Shown here: one piece after another, positions 1 to 5,448 of the stretch
Position numbering within the stretch: the stretch's first letter is position 1
Layout: every line of letters begins with the position of its first letter
From: an uncultured Collinsella sp.
Lineage (GTDB): Bacteria; Actinomycetota; Coriobacteriia; Coriobacteriales; Coriobacteriaceae
Direction of reading: 5' to 3'
DNA length: 6,879 nucleotides
Assembly: GCA_902479205.1 (NCBI GenBank)
Contig: CABSNX010000108.1
Coordinates: forward strand, 1-6,879
Made by a program: the position numbers and the translations under genes
Notes under the pieces: model-generated
Seen by the model: only the letters and a program-made list of their open reading frames with translations
The model's database searches: none
What the model was told of the DNA's origin: nothing

Positions 1-15
1 GTGTATAAGAGACAG
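1..15. other. Tn5/Nextera adapter remnant (not genomic)
   Basis: The first 15 bases, GTGTATAAGAGACAG, are the 3' part of the 19-bp Tn5 mosaic end used in Nextera libraries. They are not organism sequence. The MFS gene that reads leftwards across this border is cut here, and any translation continuing through these bases is artificial. Confidence 0.95.
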
Positions 16-307
16 AGACGATGCTGTAGCACACGAGCAGCTGGTAGCGGCGGAATCGCCCCGTGCCGAGCGCAAGCACCGGCGTGGCGATGGCGTAGAC
101 CAGCGCGAACACGCTAATAAGTTGGCCTGCGGTGGCAAGCGATACGCCGAGTTCCGTCGCCAAGTCACTTTCGATGCCGATGACCACGAACTCGGAGCAG
201 CCGAGCGAGAATCCCAACAGCACGAGCAGCGCCAGGCAGAGCTTGGTGCGCGTGGGGGAGAGCGCGGCGGCGGTTGACTTACTTTTAGGCGTGGTCGCGG
301 CGATCAA
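16..307 (-). CDS. MFS transporter, DHA1 / AraJ-like efflux family, N-terminal fragment
   Basis: Partial gene on the minus strand; the first 97 codons are present and the rest is lost at the contig edge. The translation has a short polar N-terminus (about residues 1-22), a hydrophobic first membrane helix (about 24-46, LCLALLVLLGFSLGCSEF), then a second helix from about residue 60 (AGQLISVFALVYAIATPVLA) and a basic GRFRR loop at about 83-87. The SEFVVIG...DLATELGVSLATAGQLIS pattern is typical of the DHA1 efflux branch of the major facilitator superfamily (AraJ/YdhP/NepI-like). I chose the TTG at 307 because GGAG lies 8 nt upstream; a GTG at 316 is the in-frame alternative but has no spaced Shine-Dalgarno. 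It is divergent from the LpdD-Nudix gene, so it could export a product of the aromatic-acid pathway, but nothing in the fragment gives the substrate. Confidence 0.8.
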
Positions 308-365
308 GGCTTTCACTCCAATGTCGCATGAATAAGCGGGATTCAATCCCTGCAACTCTAACAGA

Positions 366-396
366 ATGTGACAAAGGGGCAGCTCCTTTGTCACAT
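366..396. repeat. Short palindromic dispersed repeat, copy 1 (perfect)
   Basis: ATGTGACAAAGG (366-377) and CCTTTGTCACAT (385-396) form a perfect 12-bp stem around a 7-nt centre. Related copies lie at 1411-1439 and 6384-6416, so this is a dispersed intergenic family of REP type, not a gene-specific operator. Here it lies in the divergent region between the MFS gene and the LpdD-Nudix gene. There is no T-tract after the stem, so intrinsic termination is not obvious. Confidence 0.8.
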
Positions 397-401
397 GGAG
401 G

Positions 402-430
402 GCTTGCCTGTATAGCCGCAATACAGGCGA
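402..430 (+). promoter_or_regulatory. Candidate MerR-type operator/promoter, copy 1
   Basis: A dyad pairs 404-413 with 421-430 (10 pairs including one G-T, core CTGTAT/ATACAG) around AGCCGCA. A -35-like TTGCCT (404-409) overlaps the left arm, and a weak -10-like GAAGAT (429-434) follows after 19 bp, the long spacing typical of MerR-family promoters. A start near 440 would leave a short leader before the ribosome site at 459. Bases 402-426 match 1541-1565, upstream of the permease, at 22 of 25 positions. A merR gene closes the locus. The -10 is poor, and a dispersed repeat is a real alternative. Confidence 0.45.
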
Positions 431-458
431 AGATGGTCTCAGGTACATCGCGGGCGGC

Positions 459-463
459 AGGAG
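459..463 (+). promoter_or_regulatory. Ribosome binding site deciding the LpdD-Nudix start
   Basis: AGGAG lies 5 nt before ATG 469. The open frame runs back to an ATG at 328, but that extension would translate the palindromic repeat and the dyad element, so 469 is preferred. Confidence 0.8.
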
Positions 464-468
464 ATCCC

Positions 469-1416
469 ATGGGTATGCACACGACAAAGGTTGCAGTGGG
501 CGAGGGCAAGTTTGCGCTCGAGGCCCAGCTGACGGTGACGCCGCGAGGCATGGCGGTGTACGCCTGCTCGCCGGAGTTTGCGCACCTGGGCGCCACGGCG
601 CAGGCCATTCCGCGCCCCGAGCCCGGCCGTACGGCAACGGTGAGCATCCTGGCCGTTCCGTGCCATCGAGACGAGATCCCGGCGCACGATATCGCGGCGG
701 CGCTGGCCACGCGCTTTGGCGTGCCGGTAGTTGCAAGCACGGGTTTTCATGTTGAACAAGCGAGCGGTGACGACCTGCAGCGCGTGTTCGACACCACCAA
801 GGAGCTCATCGCCGCGCTCGAGGAAGCCGCAGCCCGCATTCTGCGCGCCGGCTGGGATGAGGGCGGTGCGGGCGCCGAGGTCGTGGCGGTCGATGCTGCG
901 ACCGGCGAGGCGCTTGGCCCCGTCGACCGCATCGAGGCCCATGCTGGTGAGGGCATCCTGCATCAGGCATTTCTGACGCTTTTGGTCGAGGGCCGGGGCG
1001 AAGACGCGCGCCTGCTGCTCTGTCGCCGCAGTCCGCTCAAGCGCCTGTGGGGCGGGGTGCTGGCCGATAGCTGCGCCGGCCATCCGCTCCCCGGGGAAGA
1101 CGTCGCGGCCGCCACGGCGCGCCGCATCAACGAAGAGCTCGGCATTACGCGCGAGCCCGATCAGCTCAAGCACCTCGGACACGTGGTGTACAGCGAGGAC
1201 CACGGCGACGGTCGCTGCGAGTGCGAATGGTGCGAGGTCTACCTTGCCCATGTTGAGCCGGGCGAGCTGCATATCAACCAAGAGGAGATCTCGGAAGTGC
1301 GTCGCGTGGCTCCGTCCGAGCTCAAAGGCTACCTGCAGGGTCACCCCGAGCAGCTGGCCCCCTGGCTCCGCGAGGCCCTCGGCGACCCATTCATCCGCAC
1401 GGCCCTCGCTATGTAA
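469..1416 (+). CDS. LpdD-like (prenyl-FMN chaperone) domain fused to IDI-type Nudix domain
   Basis: A 315-residue protein with two parts. Residues about 1-115 resemble LpdD, the small D protein of hydroxyarylic acid decarboxylases: beta-rich start, AHLGATAQAI (38-47), the VPCHRDE loop (63-69), and GFHVEQAS (92-99). Residues about 136-300 resemble type 1 isopentenyl-diphosphate isomerase: H158 and H165 in AHAGEGILH, SCAGHPLPGE (201-210), a Nudix box with the IDI-style RR instead of RE (RRINEELGI, 218-226), and the metal-ligand motif ECEWC with E251 and E253. Residue 203, aligned by eye with the catalytic Cys67 of E. coli Idi, is Ala; a Cys is present one position earlier (C202). Isomerase activity is therefore uncertain; a prenyl-phosphate hydrolase or binding role is possible. 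Soluble, no signal peptide or membrane segment. It lies upstream of the permease, ubiD-type and ubiX genes, so the D function and C5-prenyl chemistry for the UbiX cofactor probably meet in one polypeptide. No frameshift is visible across the junction. Confidence 0.85.
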   Translation: MGMHTTKVAVGEGKFALEAQLTVTPRGMAVYACSPEFAHLGATAQAIPRPEPGRTATVSILAVPCHRDEIPAHDIAAALATRFGVPVVASTGFHVEQASGDDLQRVFDTTKELIAALEEAAARILRAGWDEGGAGAEVVAVDAATGEALGPVDRIEAHAGEGILHQAFLTLLVEGRGEDARLLLCRRSPLKRLWGGVLADSCAGHPLPGEDVAAATARRINEELGITREPDQLKHLGHVVYSEDHGDGRCECEWCEVYLAHVEPGELHINQEEISEVRRVAPSELKGYLQGHPEQLAPWLREALGDPFIRTALAM

Positions 1417-1439
1417 AAAAGACAGTCCCTTTGCCACAT
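1411..1439. repeat. Short palindromic dispersed repeat, copy 2 (left arm degenerate), overlapping a stop codon
   Basis: The right half CAGTCCCTTTGCCACAT (1423-1439) belongs to the same family as 366-396 and 6384-6416. The left half is decayed to ATGTAAAAAAGA (1411-1422), 9 of 12 bases of the copy-1 arm. Its first bases are the last codon (ATG) and stop (TAA) of the LpdD-Nudix gene, so the repeat abuts or supplied the gene's 3' end. Confidence 0.65.
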
Positions 1440-1441
1440 CC

Positions 1442-1508
1442 AAACCGTCACAACATTCGGCGAAAATCTCGAAAACGAGGAAAAGCGTCGAATGTTGTGA
1501 CGGTTTTT
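1442..1508 (+). terminator. Long bipartite hairpin with T-tract, terminator-like
   Basis: Eighteen bases at 1442-1459 (AAACCGTCACAACATTCG) are perfectly complementary to 1489-1506. Pairing continues for three more pairs (1460-1462 with 1486-1488, one G-T), then an A-rich internal loop, then a small hairpin TCTCG-AAAA-CGAGG (1467-1480). A run of five T (1504-1508) follows, so it could end transcription of the LpdD-Nudix gene. The stem is much longer than a usual terminator, so it may instead be a mobile or dispersed palindromic element; compare 6317-6379. Confidence 0.6.
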
Positions 1509-1540
1509 GTCTAGGGAATCGCTTCTCATCCAAAAAATCC

Positions 1541-1567
1541 GCTTGACTGTATTGCCGCAACACAGCG
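1541..1567 (+). promoter_or_regulatory. Candidate MerR-type operator/promoter, copy 2
   Basis: TTGACT (1543-1548) is a good -35. The dyad CTGTATT-gccgc-AACACAG (1547-1565, one mismatched pair) follows directly and matches the element at 402-426. At 19-bp spacing the -10 would be CAACGT (1568-1573), which is weak. It lies upstream of the permease, the likely first gene of the permease-ubiD-ubiX unit. The terminator at 1574 begins where transcription from this promoter would start. Confidence 0.45.
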
Positions 1568-1573
1568 CAACGT

Positions 1574-1604
1574 AAGGGGTGTCCGATAACGGGCGCCCCT
1601 TTTT
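1574..1604 (+). terminator. Intrinsic terminator before the permease
   Basis: AAGGGGTGTCCG (1574-1585) pairs with CGGGCGCCCCTT (1590-1601) over 12 pairs (two G-T) around the loop ATAA, and the T-run covers 1600-1604. It would stop transcripts coming from the LpdD-Nudix gene. Because it lies 54 nt before the permease ATG and directly after the candidate promoter, it could also act as a read-through control point. Confidence 0.8.
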
Positions 1605-1657
1605 AAGCGGCAACATGGCTGCGAATTCGGAGCGCCCCCAACAAGAAAGGTGGGGAG

Positions 1658-3115
1658 ATGGAAGCGGAAAAGAAGGCGTTTAAGATCACCAAGCGCGAAA
1701 TTGGCTTTGTGCTGGGTATCGTTGTCTTTTTGCTGGTGAAGTTTCTTCCTTTGGCGGAGCTGAGCTCGACGGTCGAGCTCACGGTCGGCGGTCAGACCTG
1801 TCTGGCACTGACGCTCGCCACGGTGGTGTTCTGGGCATGCGGCGTGGCACAGCCGGGCTTTGTGGGCCTGCTCTACTGCGCACTGCTCGTCCTGTTCAAG
1901 GTGTGCGTGGACGACACGGGCGCCGCGAGCATCTCGGCGACGGTCGCCTCCACGTTTAGCTCGTGGACCAAGGCCACCATGTGGCTCGTCATCGGCGCCT
2001 ACCTCATCGCCAGCGCGGTCAAGGAGTCGGGCCTGGGCGAGCGCATCGCCTACGCGTTCATGCTCAAGTTCGTGCGCGACGCCAAGTCGCTCATCATCTC
2101 GATCTTCGCGCTCACCTTTGTGCTGTCGCTGCTGATCCCGCATCCGTTCCCCCGCGCCTTCCTCATCCTCGCCGTCGTCTCGGTCATCGCCGAGTCCGCC
2201 GGCTACGGTGACGACGACAAGGGCAAGCTCGGCTTCCTCGTGTTTGCCGCTGCCGCCCCGGGTTCCATGTTCTTCCTGACGGGCGACTCCACGCTTAACC
2301 CGCTCGTTGCGCAGTACAGTGCCGAGGCCGGCGGCATGAGCCCGTCCTTCGTCGACTGGTTCCTGTACATGAGCGTGCCTATGCTGGTTGCGCTGCTGTG
2401 CACCCTGTTCCTGGGCCTTTTCCTCTTTAAGCCCAGCAAGGAGCTCGTCTACGATCGCGAGCAGATCGTGGCCAAGCAGGCCGCGCTCGGCAAGCTCTCC
2501 GTCAAGGAGATCCGCACCATCGTGTGGCTTGTCATCGCCATCGCGCTGTGGCTCACCGTCTCGGGCGACTATATCGGCTGGGTCACCCTGGCCATTGGCG
2601 TTGCTCTCGCCATGCCCATCATCGGCGAAGTCCTCACTCCCGCCAGCTGGAACGCTGTCGACATCAAGTCCCTCATGTTCCTGACGGCCGCCATGGCCGT
2701 GGGCTCCGTGGGCGGTGCCACCGGCATGAACGCCTGGATCGCCGACGTCGTGCTCCCCAGCTCCGTGCCTGAGAACATCTTCCTGTTCGCCCTGCTCGTC
2801 GCCGCGCTTTCCATGATCATCCACATGTTCATGGGCTCGGTCATGGCCGTGCTCGGCGTGTGCGTGCCGGCATTTATCAGCTTTGCCGCCGGCTCCAGCG
2901 TGAGCCCACTCGCCGTGGCGCTCATCGTCTTCACGTCCATCAACATCCACTACATCCTGCCGTTCCATAACCTGCCGATTCTTATCGGCGAAGGCAAGGA
3001 CGCCGGCGGCTACACCTCCAAAGAGGCTATGCGCATGGGCATCCCCCTCACCGCGGTCGTCTTTGTCGTCGTGCTGGTCGAGGCCGCCTGGTTCCACCTC
3101 TTTGGCCTGATGTAA
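1658..3115 (+). CDS. DASS/SLC13-like (ArsB/NhaD superfamily) permease, putative aromatic acid importer
   Basis: A 485-residue membrane protein with a short charged N-terminus and roughly 11-13 hydrophobic helices (first at about 15-32, last at about 464-484). It resembles divalent anion:sodium symporters: two halves, with a cytoplasmic stretch at about 258-288 rich in Lys and Glu between them, a GDSTLNPLVA segment (209-218), and INIHYILPFHNLPILIGEG (428-446) in the second half. The usual SNT sodium and carboxylate motifs are not seen; the corresponding hairpins read IPHPFPRAFLIL (160-171) and HMFMGSVMAVLG (389-400), so coupling ion and substrate may differ. ATG 1658 is preceded by AAAGGTGG. 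It lies 142 bp upstream of the UbiD-type decarboxylase with no terminator between, suggesting co-transcription and uptake of the decarboxylase substrate. The substrate itself is inferred from context only. Confidence 0.8.
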   Translation: MEAEKKAFKITKREIGFVLGIVVFLLVKFLPLAELSSTVELTVGGQTCLALTLATVVFWACGVAQPGFVGLLYCALLVLFKVCVDDTGAASISATVASTFSSWTKATMWLVIGAYLIASAVKESGLGERIAYAFMLKFVRDAKSLIISIFALTFVLSLLIPHPFPRAFLILAVVSVIAESAGYGDDDKGKLGFLVFAAAAPGSMFFLTGDSTLNPLVAQYSAEAGGMSPSFVDWFLYMSVPMLVALLCTLFLGLFLFKPSKELVYDREQIVAKQAALGKLSVKEIRTIVWLVIAIALWLTVSGDYIGWVTLAIGVALAMPIIGEVLTPASWNAVDIKSLMFLTAAMAVGSVGGATGMNAWIADVVLPSSVPENIFLFALLVAALSMIIHMFMGSVMAVLGVCVPAFISFAAGSSVSPLAVALIVFTSINIHYILPFHNLPILIGEGKDAGGYTSKEAMRMGIPLTAVVFVVVLVEAAWFHLFGLM

Positions 3116-3117
3116 GC

Positions 3118-3176
3118 GGTCGAGCGCCCCGGCTGTAAGCAGCCAAGCGCTTGAACTTCGAGTGGTCGAGCGCTCC
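3118..3176 (+). repeat. Direct repeat in the permease-ubiD spacer
   Basis: GGTCGAGCGCCCC (3118-3130) recurs as GGTCGAGCGCTCC (3164-3176), 12 of 13 identical, 46 bp apart. Similarity continues weakly (TGTAAGC against TGTGAGC). A small hairpin GGCTG-TAAG-CAGCC (3131-3144) lies between. It may be a local duplication; no regulator is assigned. Confidence 0.4.
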
Positions 3177-3210
3177 ATTTGTGAGCGCCGCGGCCCCATT
3201 ACGTTACCCC

Positions 3211-3235
3211 GTCCGGCGGCACCCCGTCGCCGGAC
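3211..3235 (+). other. Leader hairpin upstream of the UbiD-type gene
   Basis: GTCCGGCG (3211-3218) pairs perfectly with CGCCGGAC (3228-3235), with two further inner pairs leaving a loop ACCCC. No T-tract follows, so it is not a terminator. It ends 9 nt before the AAAGGAG ribosome site and may stabilise or process the mRNA between permease and decarboxylase. Confidence 0.5.
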
Positions 3236-3244
3236 ACTCTCCCG

Positions 3245-3251
3245 AAAGGAG
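3245..3251 (+). promoter_or_regulatory. Ribosome binding site deciding the decarboxylase start
   Basis: AAAGGAG is spaced 6 nt from ATG 3258. The open frame extends upstream to a GTG at 3162, but that part has no ribosome site, covers a repeat and a hairpin, and is not conserved-looking. Confidence 0.85.
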
Positions 3252-3257
3252 TACGCC

Positions 3258-4745
3258 ATGTCCACTACCGATGCTTCCCAGATCCACGACCTGCGTTCCG
3301 CGCTCGACTTTTTGCGTGAGATGCCGGGCCAGCTGCTCGAGACCGACACCCAGGTCGATCCCGATGCCGAGGTCTCGGGCGTCTACCGTCACGTCGGTGC
3401 TGGCGGCACCGTCATGCGCCCGACCAAAGAGGGTCCGGCGATGGTCTTCAACAACGTCAAGGGCTTTGACGACGCCAAGGTCTGCATCGGTATGCTTGCC
3501 AGCCGCAAGCGCGTTGCCGCCCTGCTCGACCTGGACGAGGAGCACCTGGGCCTCGAGATCGGCAAGCGCTTCGAGAACCTGATCGCCCCCGAGCAGATCG
3601 CCGAGGGCAAGCACGTCGACTGCCAGGAGGTCGTGTACAAGGCGACCGACGAGGGCTTTGACCTGCGCAAGATCGTTCCCGCTCCCACCAACACGCCCGT
3701 TGACGGCGGCCCCTACATCACCATGGGCCTCGCCTATGGCACGAGCCCCGATGGCACCCAGTCCGACGTAACCATCCACCGCTTCTCCTGCGTCGACAAG
3801 GACAAGCTCGCCATGTGGATCACCCCGGGCAGCCGTCACCTGGGTGCGTTCTTTGACGAGTACTGCCAGCGCGGCGAGGATATGCCCATCTCCATCTCCA
3901 TCGGCCTGGACCCCGCCGTGTACATGTGCTGCGGCTTCGAGGCTCCCACCACGCCGCTCGGCTTCAACGAGCTGCAGATCGCCGGCGCCCTGCGCGGCCG
4001 CGCCGTCGAGCTTGCCGACTGCGTCACCGTTCCGCAGAAGTGCATTGCCAATGCCGAGTACGTGCTCGAGGGCTACCTCATGCACGACGAGACCATCAAC
4101 GAGGATGTCAACGGCCACGGCTACGCCATGCCCGAGTTCCCCGGCTACACCGGTGGCGCCAAGGTCTGCCCGGTGATCAAGATCACCGCCGTCACCACGC
4201 GCGTCAACCCCATTATGGAGAGCTGCATCGGCCCTTCGCACGAGCACGTGTCCATGGCCGGTATCCCCACCGAGGCCTCCATCTACAAGATGGTCGAGAC
4301 CGCTATCCCGGGCCGCCTGCTCAACGTTCACGCCGCTCCCTGCGGTGGCGGCAAGTTCGTTGCCATCATGCAGTTCAAGAAGTCGAGCAAAAATGACGAG
4401 GGCCGTCAGCGCAACGCCGCCATGCTCGCCTTCTCGGCGTTCTCCGAGCTCAAGCACGTCATCCTTGTCGACGAGGATGTCGACATCTTCGATATGAGCG
4501 ACGTGATGTGGGCCATGACCACGCGCTTCCAGGCCGACGTGGACCTCATCACCATCCCCGGTTGCCACTGCCACGTGCTCGATCCGTCCAACGACCCCGC
4601 GTTCGATCCTTCGATCCGCGAGCACGGTATCGCCTGCAAGGCCATCTTCGACTGCACGGTTCCGTTTAACCTCAAGAAGAACTTCATCCGCTCGCAGTTC
4701 ATGGAGATCGACAAGGACAAGTGGGCCGCCGAGCTCGCCTTCTAG
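3258..4745 (+). CDS. lpdC: UbiD-family non-oxidative hydroxyarylic acid decarboxylase, subunit C (LpdC-type)
   Basis: A 495-residue cytoplasmic enzyme that would remove CO2 from a hydroxylated aromatic acid using prenylated FMN. The sequence follows gallate decarboxylase LpdC of Lactiplantibacillus plantarum closely as I remember it: SGVYRHVGAGGTVMRPT (40-56), EGPAMVFNNVKGF (58-70), VVYKATDEGFD (125-135), TNTPVDGGPYIT (144-155), MPEFPGYTGG (291-300), GPSHEHVSMAGIPTEASI (325-342), VILVDEDVDIFDM (401-413). Likely active-site residues by eye alignment with UbiD enzymes are R175 in DVTIHR, H194 in GSRHLG, E238 in FNELQIAG, and E267/E271 in AEYVLEG. The metal-ligand position that is Asn in many UbiDs is Asp170 here, which I believe is usual in this clade. 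Length matches LpdC (about 490). The ubiX gene follows after 33 bp. The family is near certain; gallate is only the best guess, with protocatechuate or 4-hydroxybenzoate possible. Confidence 0.93.
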   Translation: MSTTDASQIHDLRSALDFLREMPGQLLETDTQVDPDAEVSGVYRHVGAGGTVMRPTKEGPAMVFNNVKGFDDAKVCIGMLASRKRVAALLDLDEEHLGLEIGKRFENLIAPEQIAEGKHVDCQEVVYKATDEGFDLRKIVPAPTNTPVDGGPYITMGLAYGTSPDGTQSDVTIHRFSCVDKDKLAMWITPGSRHLGAFFDEYCQRGEDMPISISIGLDPAVYMCCGFEAPTTPLGFNELQIAGALRGRAVELADCVTVPQKCIANAEYVLEGYLMHDETINEDVNGHGYAMPEFPGYTGGAKVCPVIKITAVTTRVNPIMESCIGPSHEHVSMAGIPTEASIYKMVETAIPGRLLNVHAAPCGGGKFVAIMQFKKSSKNDEGRQRNAAMLAFSAFSELKHVILVDEDVDIFDMSDVMWAMTTRFQADVDLITIPGCHCHVLDPSNDPAFDPSIREHGIACKAIFDCTVPFNLKKNFIRSQFMEIDKDKWAAELAF

Positions 4746-4778
4746 TAAGTAGCCCTACCAAGTAGTTAAGGAGTTGTC

Positions 4779-5357
4779 ATGCCTGAGTCTTCTGTTCGTC
4801 CCCGTCGCATTGTCGTTGGCGTGTCTGGCGCCAGCGGTGCGGCACTGGGCCTTGAATGCCTCAAATGCCTGCGCCAGGCCGGCGCTGAGTCGGCGCTTGT
4901 CGTCACGCGCGGGGGAGAGATCACCATCGAGCAGGAGCTCGGCATGACGCTCGACGAGTTTGCGTGCTATGCCGATGTGGTCTACGACAACAAGAACATT
5001 GGCGCTGCCATCGCAAGCGGCACCTATCCGGTCGACGGCATGATCGTGGCTCCCTGCTCCATGAAGACGCTCGCCGGCATCGCGAGCGGCTACAGCGAAA
5101 ACCTGTTGCTGCGTGCGGCCGATGTGCAGATGAAAGAGCAGCGCCGCCTGGTGCTTATGGTGCGCGAGACGCCCTTCAGTGCGATCCATGTCGACAACAT
5201 GGCACGCCTGGCGCGCGTGCCGGGTGTCATGCTCATGCCGCCCATGCTCACGTTTTACAACGGCCCCGCCACGCTCGATGAGGCGGTGCATCACATCGCC
5301 GCCAAGGCACTCGAGGCCGTCGGCGTGTCGTGCGCCAACTATAAGCGCTGGTCATAG
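4779..5357 (+). CDS. ubiX: UbiX flavin prenyltransferase (subunit B, LpdB-type)
   Basis: A 192-residue flavoprotein that joins a dimethylallyl group to FMN, giving the prenyl-FMN cofactor of the UbiD-type enzyme upstream. Visible motifs are the FMN-binding IVVGVSGASGA (11-21), VAPCSMKTLAGIASGYSENLL (starting at 90), the basic stretch leading to RETP (129-132), and PPMLTFYNGP (154-163). Length is normal for UbiX (about 185-210). The start at 4779 has AAGGAG 6 nt upstream, and the gene follows the decarboxylase by 33 bp, so the two are surely co-transcribed. An intrinsic terminator at 5390 ends the unit. Known family members use dimethylallyl monophosphate, some also the diphosphate, which links this gene to the Nudix domain encoded at 469-1416. 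Confidence 0.95.
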   Translation: MPESSVRPRRIVVGVSGASGAALGLECLKCLRQAGAESALVVTRGGEITIEQELGMTLDEFACYADVVYDNKNIGAAIASGTYPVDGMIVAPCSMKTLAGIASGYSENLLLRAADVQMKEQRRLVLMVRETPFSAIHVDNMARLARVPGVMLMPPMLTFYNGPATLDEAVHHIAAKALEAVGVSCANYKRWS

Positions 5358-5389
5358 GCATCTTTAGGGTAGGATACGAGTAGTGTTTG

Positions 5390-5420
5390 AGCCCGCTGCC
5401 CCTGTGGGCGGCGGGCTTTT
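5390..5420 (+). terminator. Intrinsic terminator after ubiX
   Basis: AGCCCGCTGCCC (5390-5401) pairs with GGGCGGCGGGCT (5406-5417), one T-G pair, loop CTGT, and the T-run is 5417-5420. It ends the permease-ubiD-ubiX unit. Only 28 bp remain before the merR ATG, so merR needs read-through or a promoter squeezed in or before the hairpin. Confidence 0.85.
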
Positions 5421-5438
5421 CGTGTCAAAGGGTGTGTC

Positions 5439-5444
5439 GGGAGG
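5439..5444 (+). promoter_or_regulatory. Ribosome binding site deciding the merR start
   Basis: GGGAGG sits 4 nt before ATG 5449. The frame is open back to a GTG at 5383, but those 22 codons lie across the terminator hairpin, so 5449 is preferred. Confidence 0.8.
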
Positions 5445-5448
5445 ACCT

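Noticed and set aside
1..15. Tn5 end as evidence of a natural transposon
   Set aside because: The right end continues into synthetic Nextera adapter and index sequence, so both ends are library adapters.
328..468. N-terminal extension of the LpdD-Nudix protein from ATG 328
   Set aside because: The extension translates the palindromic repeat and dyad element and has no ribosome site, while ATG 469 has a good AGGAG.
366..1439. CRISPR array formed by the repeated palindromes
   Set aside because: Copies are more than 1 kb apart, of unequal conservation, with genes between them; no regular spacers or cas genes.
439..1563. Minus-strand open frame of 374 codons over the LpdD-Nudix gene
   Set aside because: It runs through the repeat and long hairpin in the intergenic region and mirrors the codon pattern of the real gene.
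1526..3349. Long minus-strand open frame of 607 codons over the permease
   Set aside because: It is antisense to a clear membrane protein gene, its translation is dominated by His, Asp, Glu, Gly and Arg without a recognisable fold, and it crosses intergenic terminators. High third-position GC of the real gene explains it.
3204..4625. Minus-strand open frame of 473 codons over the decarboxylase
   Set aside because: Antisense shadow of a strongly recognised UbiD-family gene; low-complexity Gly/Asp/Val/His translation and no ribosome site.
5380..5425. tRNA or small RNA gene in the ubiX-merR spacer
   Set aside because: The only structure is a single terminator hairpin with a T-run; no cloverleaf arms or anticodon loop can be drawn.
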